From: Echinarachnius parma | Taxonomy: Eukaryota; Echinodermata; Echinoidea; Clypeasteroida; Echinarachniidae | Direction of reading: 5' to 3' | Length of the DNA stretch: 64,000 nucleotides | NCBI GenBank assembly: GCA_037951105.1 | Contig: JBAMJV010007487.1 | Span: 278,967 to 342,966, forward strand | Shown here: piece after piece, positions 1 to 11,007 of the stretch | Layout of the letters: every line of letters begins with the position of its first letter | How positions within the stretch are numbered: the stretch's first letter is position 1 | Notes under the pieces: generated by a model | What the model was told of the DNA's origin: nothing | Databases searched by the model: none | What the model saw: the letters and a program-made list of their open reading frames with translations, nothing else | Position numbers and translations under genes: made by a program

Positions 1-11
1 ATATCTTTCAG

Positions 12-88
12 CCAAGAGCAACTTCCATGGCCTGATAGAGAAGGCCATTCATGCACTTCTCAAGAATATCAATGGAGGAGCAGTCAAG
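12..88 (+). CDS. HEATR6: HEATR6 internal exon (upstream edge uncertain)
   Basis: First visible coding exon of HEAT repeat-containing protein 6, a little-studied alpha-solenoid protein made of HEAT helical hairpins. The frame reads AKSNFHGLIEKAIHALLKN... up to a GT donor after position 88 (CAAG|GTATGT), ending in phase 0. The segment aligns in content and position with the part of the vertebrate protein just before the conserved RWNACYA block encoded by the next exon. A possible acceptor (tctttcag) ends at position 11, so the exon may start at 12, but the frame is also open to the window edge. The rest of the gene lies upstream of the window. Identification rests on remembered family sequence together with the following three exons. 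Confidence 0.75.
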
Positions 89-172
89 GTATGTCATCCA
101 GTATGATCAACCCTAAATTATACTCATTGAAAACATAGCACCTTGTCAAATCCACCACACACTACACGATCC

Positions 173-1535
173 GTGCCCCATTTCATACCGTATTTGTCGG
201 TGTATTAACCGCATGGTTTTCCCGACGGAATTACCGATGAAAAGGGGGGTGCGGTTTGTACACGGAGATAGGAAAAATTGCATGAAAAAAAAAAAATTGG
301 ATAGTAAAATTCTTGATTTTTAGATGGTCAAAATGTGCCGAGGATAAGTAAAAAACATAATTCTTTTTCAGAGAGTTTTGGTCTATGAAATATAATTTCT
401 GAAGTCTCTGAAGCACATAAAGGAAATTATGAGCCCCTTCCCCGATCAATCCGTAAGATTTGTTGAGTAATTGAGTTTACCAGAAAATACAACACAGAAC
501 ACTATACATGGGACTGTAATAAATTCTAGAAGAAAAACGAAGACAAAACAACAAAAATTAATTAAAACGGAGATAAAAAAACTGTACCTTAATATGTTAT
601 GTTAAGTTCAGATTTGGTTAAATCTACCCTTGAAATTGTTTTCAAGGGTTGAAAATTGTTTTTGGAGATGAAAAATTGCGATTGCTGGTACTAGTACTAT
701 AGTGTGGAGAAAAAGTGTGCAGGTTTGATTTGACTGAAATTAGCAATCAATCACGATAGGATTGGCTAACTTCAGTCAAGACTGAAGTTAGCCACTCCTG
801 ATTCGGGATTCATGGCTATTTTCAGACTTGACTGAAGTTAGCCAATCCTATCGTGATTGATTGCTAATTTCAGTCAAATCAAACCTGCACATTTTTCTCC
901 ACACTATAACCAGCACTTGCAAGTTTAATACGATCTCAAAAAACAATTTTCAACCCTTGAAAACAATTTTCAAGGGTAGATTTAACCAAATCTGAACTTG
1001 TAAGAAGGAATAACATATCAAGGTACAGTTTTTTAATCTCCGTTTTAATTAATTTTTGTTGTTTTGTCTTTGTTTTTCTTCTAGAATTTATTACAGTCCC
1101 ATGTATAGTGTTCCGTGTTGTATTTTCTGGTAAACTCAATTACTCAACAAAACTTACGGATTGATCGGGGAAGGGGCTCATAATTTCCTTTTTATGTGCT
1201 TCAGAGACTTCAGTAAATTGAATTATATTTCATAGACCAAAACTCTCTGAAAAAGAATTATGTTTTTTACTTATCCTCGGCACATTTTGACCATCTAAAA
1301 ATCAAGAATTTTACTATCAAAATTTTTTTTTTTTCATGGAAAACCCCAAAAGTTAGGGATGCGGTTAATACACCGGAGCGGGTAATACACCGGCAAATAC
1401 GGTGACAACTTTTGCAATTGTTGTAAGTGTCCAATACCATGGCAACAGCTGCAATGCTCAATGCTGATTGGCTGTGGACCTACTAGTAACAATGGACACT
1501 TACAACAATTGCAAGAGTTTTATGAAATGGGGCAC
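173..1535. mobile_element. Small MITE (about 146 bp) split by a foldback element
   Basis: The outer ends GTGCCCCATTTCAT (173-186) and ATGAAATGGGGCAC (1522-1535) are inverted copies. Internally TTGCAATTGTTGTAAGTGTCC (from 1411) pairs with the complementary run ending near 1514. Two intact relatives occur at 44532-44687 and 55866-56008. In this copy, 1.2 kb of unrelated foldback DNA (187-1403) interrupts the left terminal repeat, so this MITE is older than the foldback element. Confidence 0.8.
187..1403. mobile_element. Long foldback (inverted-repeat) element, 1.2 kb
   Basis: Two arms of roughly 590 bp are near reverse complements around a short loop at about 780-826. The tips are ACCGTATTTG (187-196) and CAAATACGGT (1394-1403). 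Matching internal landmarks are the GGGGAAGGGGCTCATAATTTCC / GGAAATTATGAGCCCC pair (about 420-445 and 1168-1190) and the AGTTAGCCAATCC blocks next to the loop. No protein-coding capacity is visible; short frames in both arms are mirror images. It lies in a HEATR6 intron. Target-site duplication is not clear. Confidence 0.85.
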
Positions 1536-1720
1536 AATCTGCTTTGAATAAACACATTTTGCTTTAGTCCAGATACACAGTTGTTCCTTGGATCGCAGTG
1601 CAGTAGTCTTTAGTCAGAATCAGGCCCTACTTTTAAAGCTTGTTATGTCGCAGTATTGAGCAGGTGAGAGTGAACTAGTTCATGGGGGTACACCTGTGGC
1701 ACCTGCTGGTCTCTTCTGTA

Positions 1721-1820
1721 TTAACCCGTTCAGGACTGATTGATTGATTGATTTTGCTATAACATGTATTCTCCATAGACCGTAGCCTGAGTATTTTCCG
1801 GTCCGGTTCTGAATGGGTAA
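1721..1820. mobile_element. TTAA-type MITE, family A (about 90-100 bp)
   Basis: Begins TTAACCCGTTCAGGACTG and ends GTTCTGAATGGGTAA, inverted ends of one family. The core TATAACATGTATTCTCCATAGACC recurs in the copies at 39157-39239, 41789-42237, 45209-45301 and 62956-63045. This copy has an extra TGAT repeat. The rest of 1536-2311 shows nothing else recognisable. Confidence 0.75.
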
Positions 1821-2311
1821 ACCCTCTGAGGCTCCTAGATTGATGCCCTAGGTTCCCCCTACTAGTGTATACTCATCTAATCACCAACTATGCTGCATGC
1901 TTTAAATATGCACATTTTGCTTTAGTTCAGATACACAGCTCCTAGGATTGGAGTGTCAGAATTAGGCCCCACTTATATATTGACTGTTTTTAATTTTGTA
2001 AATGTACCGGACAATTATTTATTTTTGTATGCCCTGAGACTCCTGTCTGCACCGACTAAGAGCTCATCATCAACTTGTGCGAGTATACTCCTAGGAGGTT
2101 CTGCACAGTACTGGAAGAAGAAGAAGAATTTTATGTACAATATGCAGGGCTCCACACTTACATTTTTTCTAGGGTCCTAGAGATAGTCTTTGAACCCTCT
2201 ATTATGATATCTTCATGTGGGTGTAGAAGATATCATTTTTATACAACCAGGTACCATATTGAGGGAAGAGTGTTGAATTTACTCTTTAAATAACCATGTG
2301 ATGTCCAACAG

Positions 2312-2443
2312 GTGCGATGGAATGCATGCTATGCTCTGGGGAACATCTTCAGGAACCAGCACCTGGGTCTGGGGACAGCAGCCTGGAGCCAGGACGTCTA
2401 CCGCTCTCTCATCAAGGTCATCACGGATTGCAAGAACTTCAAG
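2312..2443 (+). CDS. HEATR6: HEATR6 internal exon (VRWNACYALGN block)
   Basis: 132-bp, phase 0-0 exon of 44 codons between a good acceptor (ccaacag) and donor (AAG|GTGAGA). It encodes VRWNACYALGNIF followed by a segment ending ITDCKNFK. The motifs RWNACYA-GN, LG-A-W and CKNFK are hallmark residues of the C-terminal HEAT repeats of HEATR6 in animals. Splicing from the exon ending at 88 and to the exon at 5141 keeps the frame. This is the strongest single piece of evidence for the gene's identity. Confidence in the boundaries is high because splice sites, phase and conserved residues agree. Confidence 0.88.
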
Positions 2444-2864
2444 GTGAGACACAATTGTTAACCTGTTCCCTGCTAAATTGTTCACTCCACATAGAGTTAA
2501 TACAGGACCTGCCAGGTTCCTGTAGGCAATGGGTTAAAGACACTTGCAGTTACATGAGTCATACATTGTATGTGTGCATTATGTATGTATGTATGCGTTT
2601 TTACCCTTTTCAATGTAAAAAGATGCATTTAAAGATGCATCTCCAGTCGCATCTGAAGTGTCAAGTTGTATCTAATTGCCACTGTGAGTATTGCTTCCAG
2701 TAAAATCTGAATAAAAGTCAACCGTTTTGTGGTCTGACTGAGTTACTAGATGTTCAAACTGACAATGACAGAAAGGGAAAATCTTGTTTTCTTCCACATC
2801 TTATCAAAGCCTAATCGAACCAGCCACTTACAAACAATTTAGAGTTGAGCCCTGGTTAAATTAA

Positions 2865-3303
2865 AGGGGAAGGAACTCCTAGCCTTTTGACTTACTGGAT
2901 GTGATGAGAGCATAACTCTTGTAATTTCTAGTCACTTATTTCCTCATGAATATTCCCAATAATGAAAATAATCAACATTTTATGGCCCACTGTCGTCTGC
3001 TTTCAATGCCAACACGAGGCGGCCATTTCTTCAACTTCTCGCGGTGAAATGACGTGTCAGGCGGAGAACACAATAGCGGGTTACGATAATGCTATTGTGT
3101 TCTCCGCCTGCCACGTCATTTCACCGCGAGTAGTTGAAGAAATGGCCGCCTCCTATGGGCATTGAAAGCAGACGACAGTGGTCCATAAAATATTGATTAT
3201 TTTTGTAATCGGGAATATTCATGAGGAAATAAGTGACTAGCAATGATAGTAGTTATGTTCTCATCACATCCAGTAAGTCAAAAGGATAAGGGTTAATTCC
3301 CCT
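2865..3303. mobile_element. TTAA-flanked foldback MITE, 439 bp
   Basis: Flanked by TTAA at 2861-2864 and 3304-3307, with tips AGGGGAA and TTCCCCT. The arms (about 2865-3080 and 3087-3303) are nearly perfect inverted repeats meeting at a short loop around ACGATAA; the central part (for example GCTATTGTGTTCTCCGCC) is paired without mismatch. TTAA target duplication is characteristic of piggyBac-type transposition, so this is a likely non-autonomous piggyBac-like element. It sits in a HEATR6 intron. The + frame at 2962-3165 is an artefact of the hairpin. Confidence 0.87.
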
Positions 3304-4371
3304 TTAAACAAGAAAATGGACCAAATATCACTATAAAACGTCTTTGACATGATTGGCCAATGCATTTTTGGATTTGTGATGATAAGCTGCAACTTCAAGT
3401 TTGGGGCTTGCAGGCATGTTAACCTTCTGAGTGCACTCTGAGTCCGCTGAATCCACTCGACCCATTTGTCTAGGCAAGTTTACATGAATAACCTAATTGC
3501 ACATTCCTTTACATTGAATAGAAGCATGATCAGAAGTCAAGTGCCTATACAACTAATTCTAAAATGATCTATTGCATAAAAAAGGAACATATCAACAAAT
3601 CTAATAATTTGAGTAATGTGCCTAGAATCGCTAATTGCGCTCATAGGATTAAAGGACACATTTGAATTGAAAATGAATGTCATGTGTTTTTTCTCATTCA
3701 GTTTGTGACTGGTTTCAGGGAAGATATAGTAATTGATGATGACATTGGCCTTATTTCTCCTGAAGGGTCAGTTACACTTACTAAAATAAATGGCATACAT
3801 TTTTAATTGAGATATTTTGTAAGCCTTTGAGAACCGTTCAACCTTGCGGAATACAACAGTCAGGGTATGCACAGAATAGTTGTAAAATACAAAGTGATAT
3901 GTTTTAATTCTAAATAAGGCCCTTTAATTTGTGGATATTTATTGAAGGGTGTTCATGCTTTGGTAATTGTTTCGAACCATTTCCTCAAATGTGGGTCATT
4001 GCTAAATCACATGAATTCCTGCATACTTGTTTTGGTGATTAAGTTTGTAATTGGTTGAATGGTTGGTTTGAGGTCCATGGGTAGATCACATTTGCCATCT
4101 TTTCTCCAAATGGGACAATCAAACTAAAATGCAAATTATCTTTTAAAATTCTTATGCTATTTAATTAATTTTAAAATTGGTATCGGTTTCATAATATGTA
4201 GGGTCAACTGAGAAAAATATGAACAAATATGTTTTGCACATTTTATCTCCTGTTTAATTATGTTATTTACATTGTAACTGAAGGGGAGACATGCTTTTGC
4301 TAATTGTTTGGAATAATTTTCTTGTATATAGTTCTAGGTCAAATCATATGATTCCAAGTATGTTTGCTTGA

Positions 4372-4515
4372 ATGATTCAACATGTAATTGGTTGAATGAT
4401 TCAACATGTAATTGGTTGAATAATTCAACATGTAATTGGTTGAATGATTCAACATGTAATTGATTGAATGATTCAACATGTAATTGGTTGAATGATTCAA
4501 CATGTAATTGGTTGA
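4372..4515 (+). repeat. 24-bp minisatellite, 6 copies
   Basis: Six tandem copies of a unit ATGATTCAACATGTAATTGG + TTGA with one or two substitutions. The 24-bp unit gives an open frame on the minus strand (NYMLNHST repeats) that is not a gene. It lies in the HEATR6 intron 2444-5140. Confidence 0.92.
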
Positions 4516-5030
4516 ATAACGTAACCAGTCATGACAATTGCCTATGACGATCAGTAAATTCAAAGAATTGCTTCAGCTATATGCATCATAAATGTTTTCA
4601 ATGACAATCATCGTCCACCCAATTAAATGTAAGGATTTTTAAGCTTAAGTCAATTGTGTTATCCTTTCCCCTAAATAGGTCATAGTGGCAGTAACTTTTG
4701 TAATTATTATTTTATTCATTAAATAAATTGCCACTTTACTTTTTGAATTCTAATCTTTCATCTACATAAAAAGGATTATTTGGCCGTATTGTATATTTTC
4801 CCCTTCTGATTTCACCATTCCATAAATGTATGAGGTAAAATGCATACATGTAGGTCGTGACCTATGTGACCTGCTTTATGAAACTCAAGGTTCATATCAA
4901 TACATGTAGATTCATTTCCCTTTCCATAATGTCCAGATAACTCTGGTCAGTTTATTGATGTCTGGTCTTGTCTGGTCAAAGCTATGGGTCATAACATGAT
5001 TGACCTTAGATCCAAACCCAATTATGTCAC

Positions 5031-5052
5031 CCCCCCCCCCCCCCCCCCCCCC
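5031..5052. repeat. Poly-C run
   Basis: Uninterrupted run of about 22 C just upstream of the HEATR6 exon at 5141. One of many homopolymeric G/C runs in this window. Confidence 0.9.
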
Positions 5053-5140
5053 AATAGGTATCACTTGCAGATCTAGGTCAGTGCGTTCATTGATAATACT
5101 GATTCATGAATATTTCTTTCATGTGCATTTTAATATCTAG

Positions 5141-5308
5141 GTCAGGATCAATGGAGCCCTTGCCCTATCTATACCGTCCAGACGGTGTGACTATGGCCCT
5201 GTTGGTCAGTTCATTGATGTTTGGTCTTGTCTGGTCAAAGCGATGGCGGTCATTGGTCAAGTCAGTGATATATCAGAGCTGAAGTACAGGGATACACTGC
5301 GAGATCAG
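5141..5308 (+). CDS. HEATR6: HEATR6 internal exon (VRINGALALSIPSRR block)
   Basis: 168-bp, phase 0-0 exon of 56 codons between acceptor taatatctag and donor CAG|GTGAAT. It begins VRINGALALSIPSRRCDYG, continues with a GQFIDVWSCLVKAM helix pair, and ends ELKYRDTLRDQ. This is the continuation of the HEAT solenoid expected after CKNFK in HEATR6: the R-R-x-Y-G loop and the LKY-x-LR-Q helix are conserved. Together with the previous exon it gives VITDCKNFK/VRINGALAL across the junction, a natural HEAT inner helix. The intron before it carries a TTAA MITE, a 24-bp minisatellite and a poly-C run. Confidence 0.88.
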
Positions 5309-5341
5309 GTGAATATTACTCAGAAAACTGCTTTTTGTTAA

Positions 5342-5636
5342 AAGAGATGTGGTAACCTTGTTGAAATTTGCACAATCTAAGAAAGGTTTGATAAAAAATG
5401 TACTTCTGGGATGCAAAGTTATATATACTAACTCATTGCATTGATAGCTCAAAAACTCCCAGGGAGACTTGTAAAGCAGAACATTTCAATCATAAATATC
5501 TTTATAACAAAAGAGAAATTCAGAAAACTTAATCCTGATCCATTTGTTTTTTGGTTATACAAAATCAGCAAGGGATGTGAGAACTGCTGGAGTTCTAAGT
5601 AAGTTTGGTCGATTTTGACAATGTTACTAGATCCCT
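5342..5636. mobile_element. TTAA MITE, family B (AGGGATCTAGTAAC ends), diverged
   Basis: TTAA at 5338-5341 and 5637-5640. The right end GTTACTAGATCCCT is canonical; the left end is diverged (AAGAGATGTGGTAAC). The core shares 'catttcaatcataaatatct' and 'gagaaattcagaaaac' with the copies at 7168-7545 and 53846-54227. It lies between two HEATR6 exons. Confidence 0.75.
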
Positions 5637-6417
5637 TTAATCTTTCCAGAACTATTTGTGAAAATTCACAGGCCTATGCTGGTCATTTTGTAATGTTTGG
5701 TCATGTCTGGCCTACGGTAACCTAGGGTGGTTAACATTCAAGTCAGCGATACATGTACATGTATATCAGAACTGAATTTGTGGGGTATAGCATTGCAACA
5801 AGTGAACATCTTGCATGACATACTGTACTGTGTCAATTTTTGACTTATTAATTTTCTCTTGATTATTGAATTTGTAGACTTGTGGGGCAATGATATGGAG
5901 CAAGCCCCCTCCAGCTGTTTGCTTTCACAGGAATATTGCTTTGTGTTCTAATGATGGGAGCAAAGACAAATATTATTCTGTCTTGTTCAAGAAAGATTGT
6001 TATTTAAAACTAGCTTCAGATATATGCATGATCATTTTTCTGTTGAAATTTGTTGAAATTTGCATTATTGTATTCGATTTTTGTTGTTGCTTTTTAAATT
6101 TCATTGGTTGTTTTTCACCAACTAGTTTTCTTATCTTATTCCAATCTACAGATATTCATGTAAATTATAACTTCTGGTGTTACTTGATTGAACTGAAAGG
6201 AGTGATGTATATTATCAAATACAGTATGTATTTTATTTCCTTAAATTTGTTAACATTCTTTAATAAATGTTGTTGACAAATTGTTGAAGATGTCTGAATG
6301 ATGATATTGACATGTGAATGCTTTTTTTGTACATTTATTTTTCTCAAGGCCAATACCTTTAGTTCTGATCTCACATATTTCATCAAAGTAAAATTCATAT
6401 ATATTTATTCTTCTCAG

Positions 6418-6592
6418 CTATGTGAGACCATGATCCACATCACCCTGCTGACTGAGGAGGGAGACCTGGGTCCTCTTCATCCTGTCATCAGGGAGGAGGT
6501 GGAGATGATGAGGGACAACATCCACAGGCATCTCAAGGCAGCCATTACCATGCCAACAAACAGCTTGGCATCAGGGCAGGGAGCAGCGCAAG
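6418..6592 (+). CDS. HEATR6: HEATR6 exon, penultimate
   Basis: 175-bp exon, phase 0 in and phase 1 out, between acceptor ttctcag and donor CAAG|GTAAGA. It encodes LCETMIHITLLTEEGDLGPL and then a charged helix (REEVEMMRDNIHRHLKAA) before a low-complexity tail rich in Ser, Gly, Gln and Ala. In HEATR6 the helix after LR-Q is Q-ALIHL followed by a variable C-terminus, which this matches. The single trailing base G requires the next exon to supply two bases. The 40562 exon does this exactly, giving a GAT codon. An unspliced read-through would hit a stop 23 bases into the intron. Confidence 0.85.
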
Positions 6593-6999
6593 GTAAGATT
6601 TGTGTCAAATTGTTGTGAATATACATGTGTGAGTTGTGACTAATTGCAAATATTAGAAAGTGTTAATTCTATTAACGGTATAGTGTTTGCTTTTAATATC
6701 CTACAGTAAACCGACAAAATATTCATGTACACGCAGTAATTGATTTAAATTATGGATAAATGTTTTTGTTTTTTTAATGGCCGGCTTGGTGGGCAAGTGA
6801 AATGATGAATTATCAACAGTTATTAAGATTTGGTGGCTCAAAGTAGTACAAGAACATATCATAGTCCACTGCGTGGGTGCGAGCCATGCTTGAATGTTCT
6901 GTCACACATTTACAGTAGTGCATAACCATGGCAACTTTGTGTGTAAGGGATGTGTTGTGACCTTGCAGTCAACAAGGTAAATTGCTCCCCATGGCTCTG

Positions 7000-7940
7000 G
7001 CCTGATGAGGTAAGGAGAGATATCTGCCGCCGAGCAGCGCCGCCGAGCTGCTCCTGAGTGATTTGTTTTCATTAATGGTGCCCCCTGGAGTAGAAAACAA
7101 GAAGAACAATACTACAACCTAGACATTCTACCTTCTCACATTATGTTGTACATAAGAAAGGACTTAAAGGGATCTAGTAACTTTGTTGACATGTGCAAAA
7201 AGTGATGAGTGGTTGATACAATGTATATTGTTGTTATCTTATATGTCCACTGGGTATTGTGTGAGAAGTTCAAGTTAAATGGACATTGCATGGCCGAGTA
7301 ATGAGCAAAAATGCAACGTGATGTTCACTAACTCATTGCACTCACTTTGTACACGGTTCTGACGATCCATTGGATAATTTGACATCTGAACACTTCAATC
7401 GTAAATATCTTTTTAACGAAAGGGAAATTTGAAAAACCGAAACCTGTCCCATGCTTTTTTTGTTAATAAGAATACAACAAGGTATGAGGGAACCGCTATA
7501 ATTTCAATTGGATTTTTAGGATTTGGACAATGTTACTAAGTCCCTTTAAAGATAATCGTACATTATGAGAGATCATGCACATTAGCTTTTAACTAAATCC
7601 CCTTCAATCCAATTAAAATAGTATAAAATATATAAAATGACGGCTTCTGGATGATTGCTTTCGTAATGATACCCCCCGGAGGCAAAAAGAACAAAGTGCA
7701 GCAAAAACTTCTCCTTTTCATGTGTTGTTGTACATTAGGAAGAAAGGAATATAATACAACCTTGCTTTCTGAGATGCACCTGTGAAATGAGCGCTAAATA
7801 TACAACATGATAGCTTCTGGGTGATTTGTTTTCATTAATGGGAATCTCTGTTAGGCAAAGAGAAAACTAGTGCATTGAGATCTTTTCCCTTTCACATACA
7901 TGTATGTACATTGTACTGTTGTACTTCAGATAGATAGACT
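7000..7940. repeat. Diverged tandem array (about 165-bp units) split by a MITE
   Basis: Three diverged units share 'gtgatttgttttcattaatg', 'aagaacaa' and a 'ttgtacat..aggaa' end (about 7000-7163, 7550-7765 and 7766-7939). The family B MITE at 7168-7545 lies between the first and second units, so the array predates it. Between 6593 and 7000 nothing else is recognisable. Confidence 0.5.
7168..7545. mobile_element. TTAA MITE, family B, 378 bp
   Basis: TTAA at 7164-7167 and 7546-7549, with ends AGGGATCTAGTAAC and GTTACTAAGTCCCT. A full-length relative is at 53846-54227 with highly similar interior ('gtccactgggtattgtgtga', 'ctaactcattgcac'). No coding capacity. Confidence 0.87.
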
Positions 7941-7943
7941 TAA

Positions 7944-8380
7944 AGGGTACCACCACCCAAAAATAATATTCTTATTATAGAAAGGTAACATCTTTAGTAT
8001 TCCATTCCATCAACAAGTTCACAAAAATATGTTTTCAGAAAAAAATATATAATTGGAAAACGCATCAGCATTCTAAAGCATGCGTTCATGCGGTCTGAAT
8101 TGCGAAGACTATATGTGTGCAGAGCCAGAGCGCTCTGTGCAGAGCGAACAAATTGCCCGGGATTCTATTGCCTACAACGTACGCGTGAATAGCATTGGCG
8201 CACTCACAAATGCTTGGCCCGTATGGAACCAGGAAATAGTAGTGGTTCCGTAAGTGGTGGAAATTAATTGCTTTGTTTATGAATTACACAACCCTTTGCA
8301 AAATGTTGAGTATCTATTTGATATCACAAAACGGTACCAAAACATATAATAATGTGTTGTTCTTTGCCTGGTGGTTCCCT
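7944..8380. mobile_element. TTAA-type MITE, family C (GGTACCACCACC ends)
   Basis: Starts after TTAA (7940-7943) with AGGGTACCACCACCC and ends with GGTGGTTCCCT at 8380, although the right TTAA is not preserved. The interior shares 'attggaaaacgcatca', 'atggaacca..agtggttccgtaag' and 'ttatgaatta..aaccctttgcaaa' with the copy at 9623-9948. Confidence 0.7.
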
Positions 8381-8799
8381 TCTGGAAAATAAAAAATAAT
8401 AACAAATATTTCAAATGACACATAATGACAGCCAAGCATGGAGCATTTGAGCTGTTGCCATGCTAGTTCCAATAAATTGGACTTTGATAATAATTGCAAA
8501 AGTTTTATAAAACAAGGCCCAGTAGCAAAAAGGACAAAAGTGCGCCAAGACCTGTATATCCGTCATGGTTATCAGTGTAAACGTTCTGCGCTTTTCCCTA
8601 ATTAAGTTTTTTTTCTGGCAACCCAGAATACCCGAGTATTGAACCGCACGGAACAATCTTGAAATAGCCTTCCAATACCTATTATGTGTAACTACTTGTA
8701 TGTGGGTGTTTAATGGCACCATAATATATTCTTTGAATAACATATTGTGTATTACTCAGTGTTCTGTGTTGTTGTTGTTGTTTTGGGCACATATGGTTT

Positions 8800-10560
8800 G
8801 TTAATGAGTGTTGGTTTTCACCAGTCCTGTCAATTACCAAAGTTTGAGAAATCCCTTCTGTATGAACCTTCTCTGTACAAATCACAATATATTTGTAATT
8901 CTAACCCGTTATGCAACATTGCAGAACAACATATTTACATCCTACCAACTAATTGCCCAAGTTTAAAATCTGGGCTTATGTTTCATTCATACTAACCTTT
9001 GTAATTCAAAATTATTCATGTAGCTTTGCAGGATTACATCATACATCATACCAAGTAATTGTCCAAGTTGAAAATCCTAGCTATTATGACCAAAGTAGTA
9101 ATATTTCATGGCCTGAAATTCCTATTCTCTGATTTAAAAGAGCCATTGTGACTATATCCCCTTGAATCCCCTTCAGGGAATAATCCTACATCCATCCAAT
9201 CTATTCCTAAGTTTCTGATCCTTTTGTGAAGATTTTGTTATTCATACCAATCTTTGTAATACTAGACAGGTGAATGTGACATTTCAGAATGCCCAACTTT
9301 CAGAACCATTGCAATATGACTTTTGTTCCTATTAAATATTTGTCATTCTATACCAGTTTTCAGTCAAGCAGAAATAGGGATTGCGATTAAACATTAATAG
9401 GCATTTGACAGCCATTTGACGACAACCATCTCTTGGGGGTATTACATTAAACAATACTAAAATCTATTTTAGCATCAATCCAAGGGGAAGGCTGCTACTA
9501 AAAATCAATGCTAAAAACTTTATAAATGTTCGTGAAACATTCCCCTGGTCTTTTTGTCTCATTAATACAAATATCTGTACAATTTTTCAAACCAGTTATG
9601 TGACGTTGCAGTCTTACTTTAATAATACTACTAAAAAAATATTCTTATAAATAAAAGGTAACATTTTTATATTTAATTGGAAAACGCATCAACAAACTAC
9701 TGTGTTCATGGGTCAGCATACAAAGACTACCTTTTATGTTGGACGAATGCATCGTCCGTGAATTAATTGCCTCCAAACTTACCCGTCAATAGAATTGGCG
9801 CACTCCCAACCATTTGGCTCATACGGAACCATGAGGGCATAATGGTTCCGTAAGCGGTGGTAATTAATTGCATGGTTTATGAATTAAATAACCCTTTGCA
9901 AAGTGTTGGGCATCTATTTATGTCCTATTCTTTGTTTGGTGGTCCCCTTTAAGTAAATTTGGTCCAATCAATTTCCAAGTGTAAGCTTCTTGTCATTTCC
10001 CTCTTAATTTGATGAATAGTAATCTTTGAAATACAAATCACATTTTATTGTTCCCATTAATTACCAATTTTGCTCAATATAATTTGTGTTCAACTTAATA
10101 CAAATCTTTGTATGTCTAAACCCGTTTTGAGTTGTGGCAGAATTTTGATTCAACATTAGATAGGCTATTACATTTGACGACGTAACATATCTAGTCGTTT
10201 TGTCTCATCAAAATAAATTGTGTAATTCAAAACCAGGTTTATGACATTGCAGAACTAGATTAAACATTTTGTCCGATTCATTACCCTAAATTTGAAATGC
10301 ATGCCATATCATGACTCATTAAAACAGCACTCTATATCCTTGCTGAGCCATTGCTGAGTTATGTTACATATCCAATTATTTCCAACGTTGAAGTTTTTCA
10401 TTATTTATTTTATAGATGTATTTTGATTTATAAACAAAAATTTGTGTAATTCTAAACCCTGACATGCAACTTTTCAGAATCACTTTTCATCTTTATGATT
10501 TATTGCTCAACTTTCTGAATTATTGTTAATCATAAACCATATATTTATGTATACTGTATT
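8800..10560 (+). repeat. Diverged tandem array containing a family C MITE
   Basis: At least seven degenerate units share 'tttgtaattctaaacccgtt' and 'gcaacattgcagaac', followed by a 'caattgcccaagtttgaaa'-like stretch (near 8893, 9000, 9250, 9575, 10105, 10215 and 10445). Spacing is irregular, about 100-300 bp. The MITE at 9623-9948 interrupts it. The + and minus frames here are not convincing genes. The stretch 8381-8800 shows nothing else. Confidence 0.45.
9623..9948. mobile_element. TTAA-type MITE, family C, second copy
   Basis: TTAA at 9619-9622 and 9949-9952. The right end is GGTGGTCCCCT. The interior matches the family C element at 7944-8380; the left end is diverged. Confidence 0.65.
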
Positions 10561-10863
10561 TCTCTTATTCACCTCAATACTGGTATCTATATCTATTTTA
10601 ACCCCTTGCTTATGGGAAGCTGGTGGGCTATGTATAATGTCCACAGGGATTGTAGAATATCAGGGACTAAGATAAATTGGATATGAAATATTGGATTCAA
10701 GAAATGGTTGTGGTTGAAAATCATTGCACATTTACCTGTTTTCTTCAAGATTCTAAAATCTCCATAGAATTTGTACATGATCTGCCTGGTTACCATAGGT
10801 AAAAGGGTTAAGTGGGAATAGTCATATTTGGATTTGCAGTCATTGTAGAAGTTTATCATCTAG

Positions 10864-11007
10864 TTAACACATTGCCTCTAAAGGGGAACCTGGTAGACCC
10901 TGTGTTAACTCTATGGGGATTGCATCATCTAGTAGGGAACAGGTTAACCCATTCCCTAGGGGAACCTGGTAGGGCCTGTATTAACTCTGTAGTAGGGAAC
11001 AGGTCAT
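10864..11007. mobile_element. Two family D TTAA MITEs in tandem sharing a TTAA
   Basis: TTAA at 10864 and 10944, and a degraded site at about 11004, delimit two roughly 80-bp units, each with 'ggggaacctggtag', 'gtattaactct' and 'agtagggaacagg'. Relatives with the same 'cctatgggaacctggtggg' core occur singly at 10597-10812, 12120-12205 and 15840-15925, and in trains at 45738-46680. The stretch 11008-12200 shows no other feature, apart from an exon-like segment that I rejected. Confidence 0.65.

Noticed and set aside
4372-4515. CRISPR-like regular repeats
   Set aside because: Direct tandem repeats without unique spacers in a eukaryotic intron.
4339-4563. 74-codon minus frame with NYMLNHST repeats
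   Set aside because: Translation of a 24-bp minisatellite in an intron.
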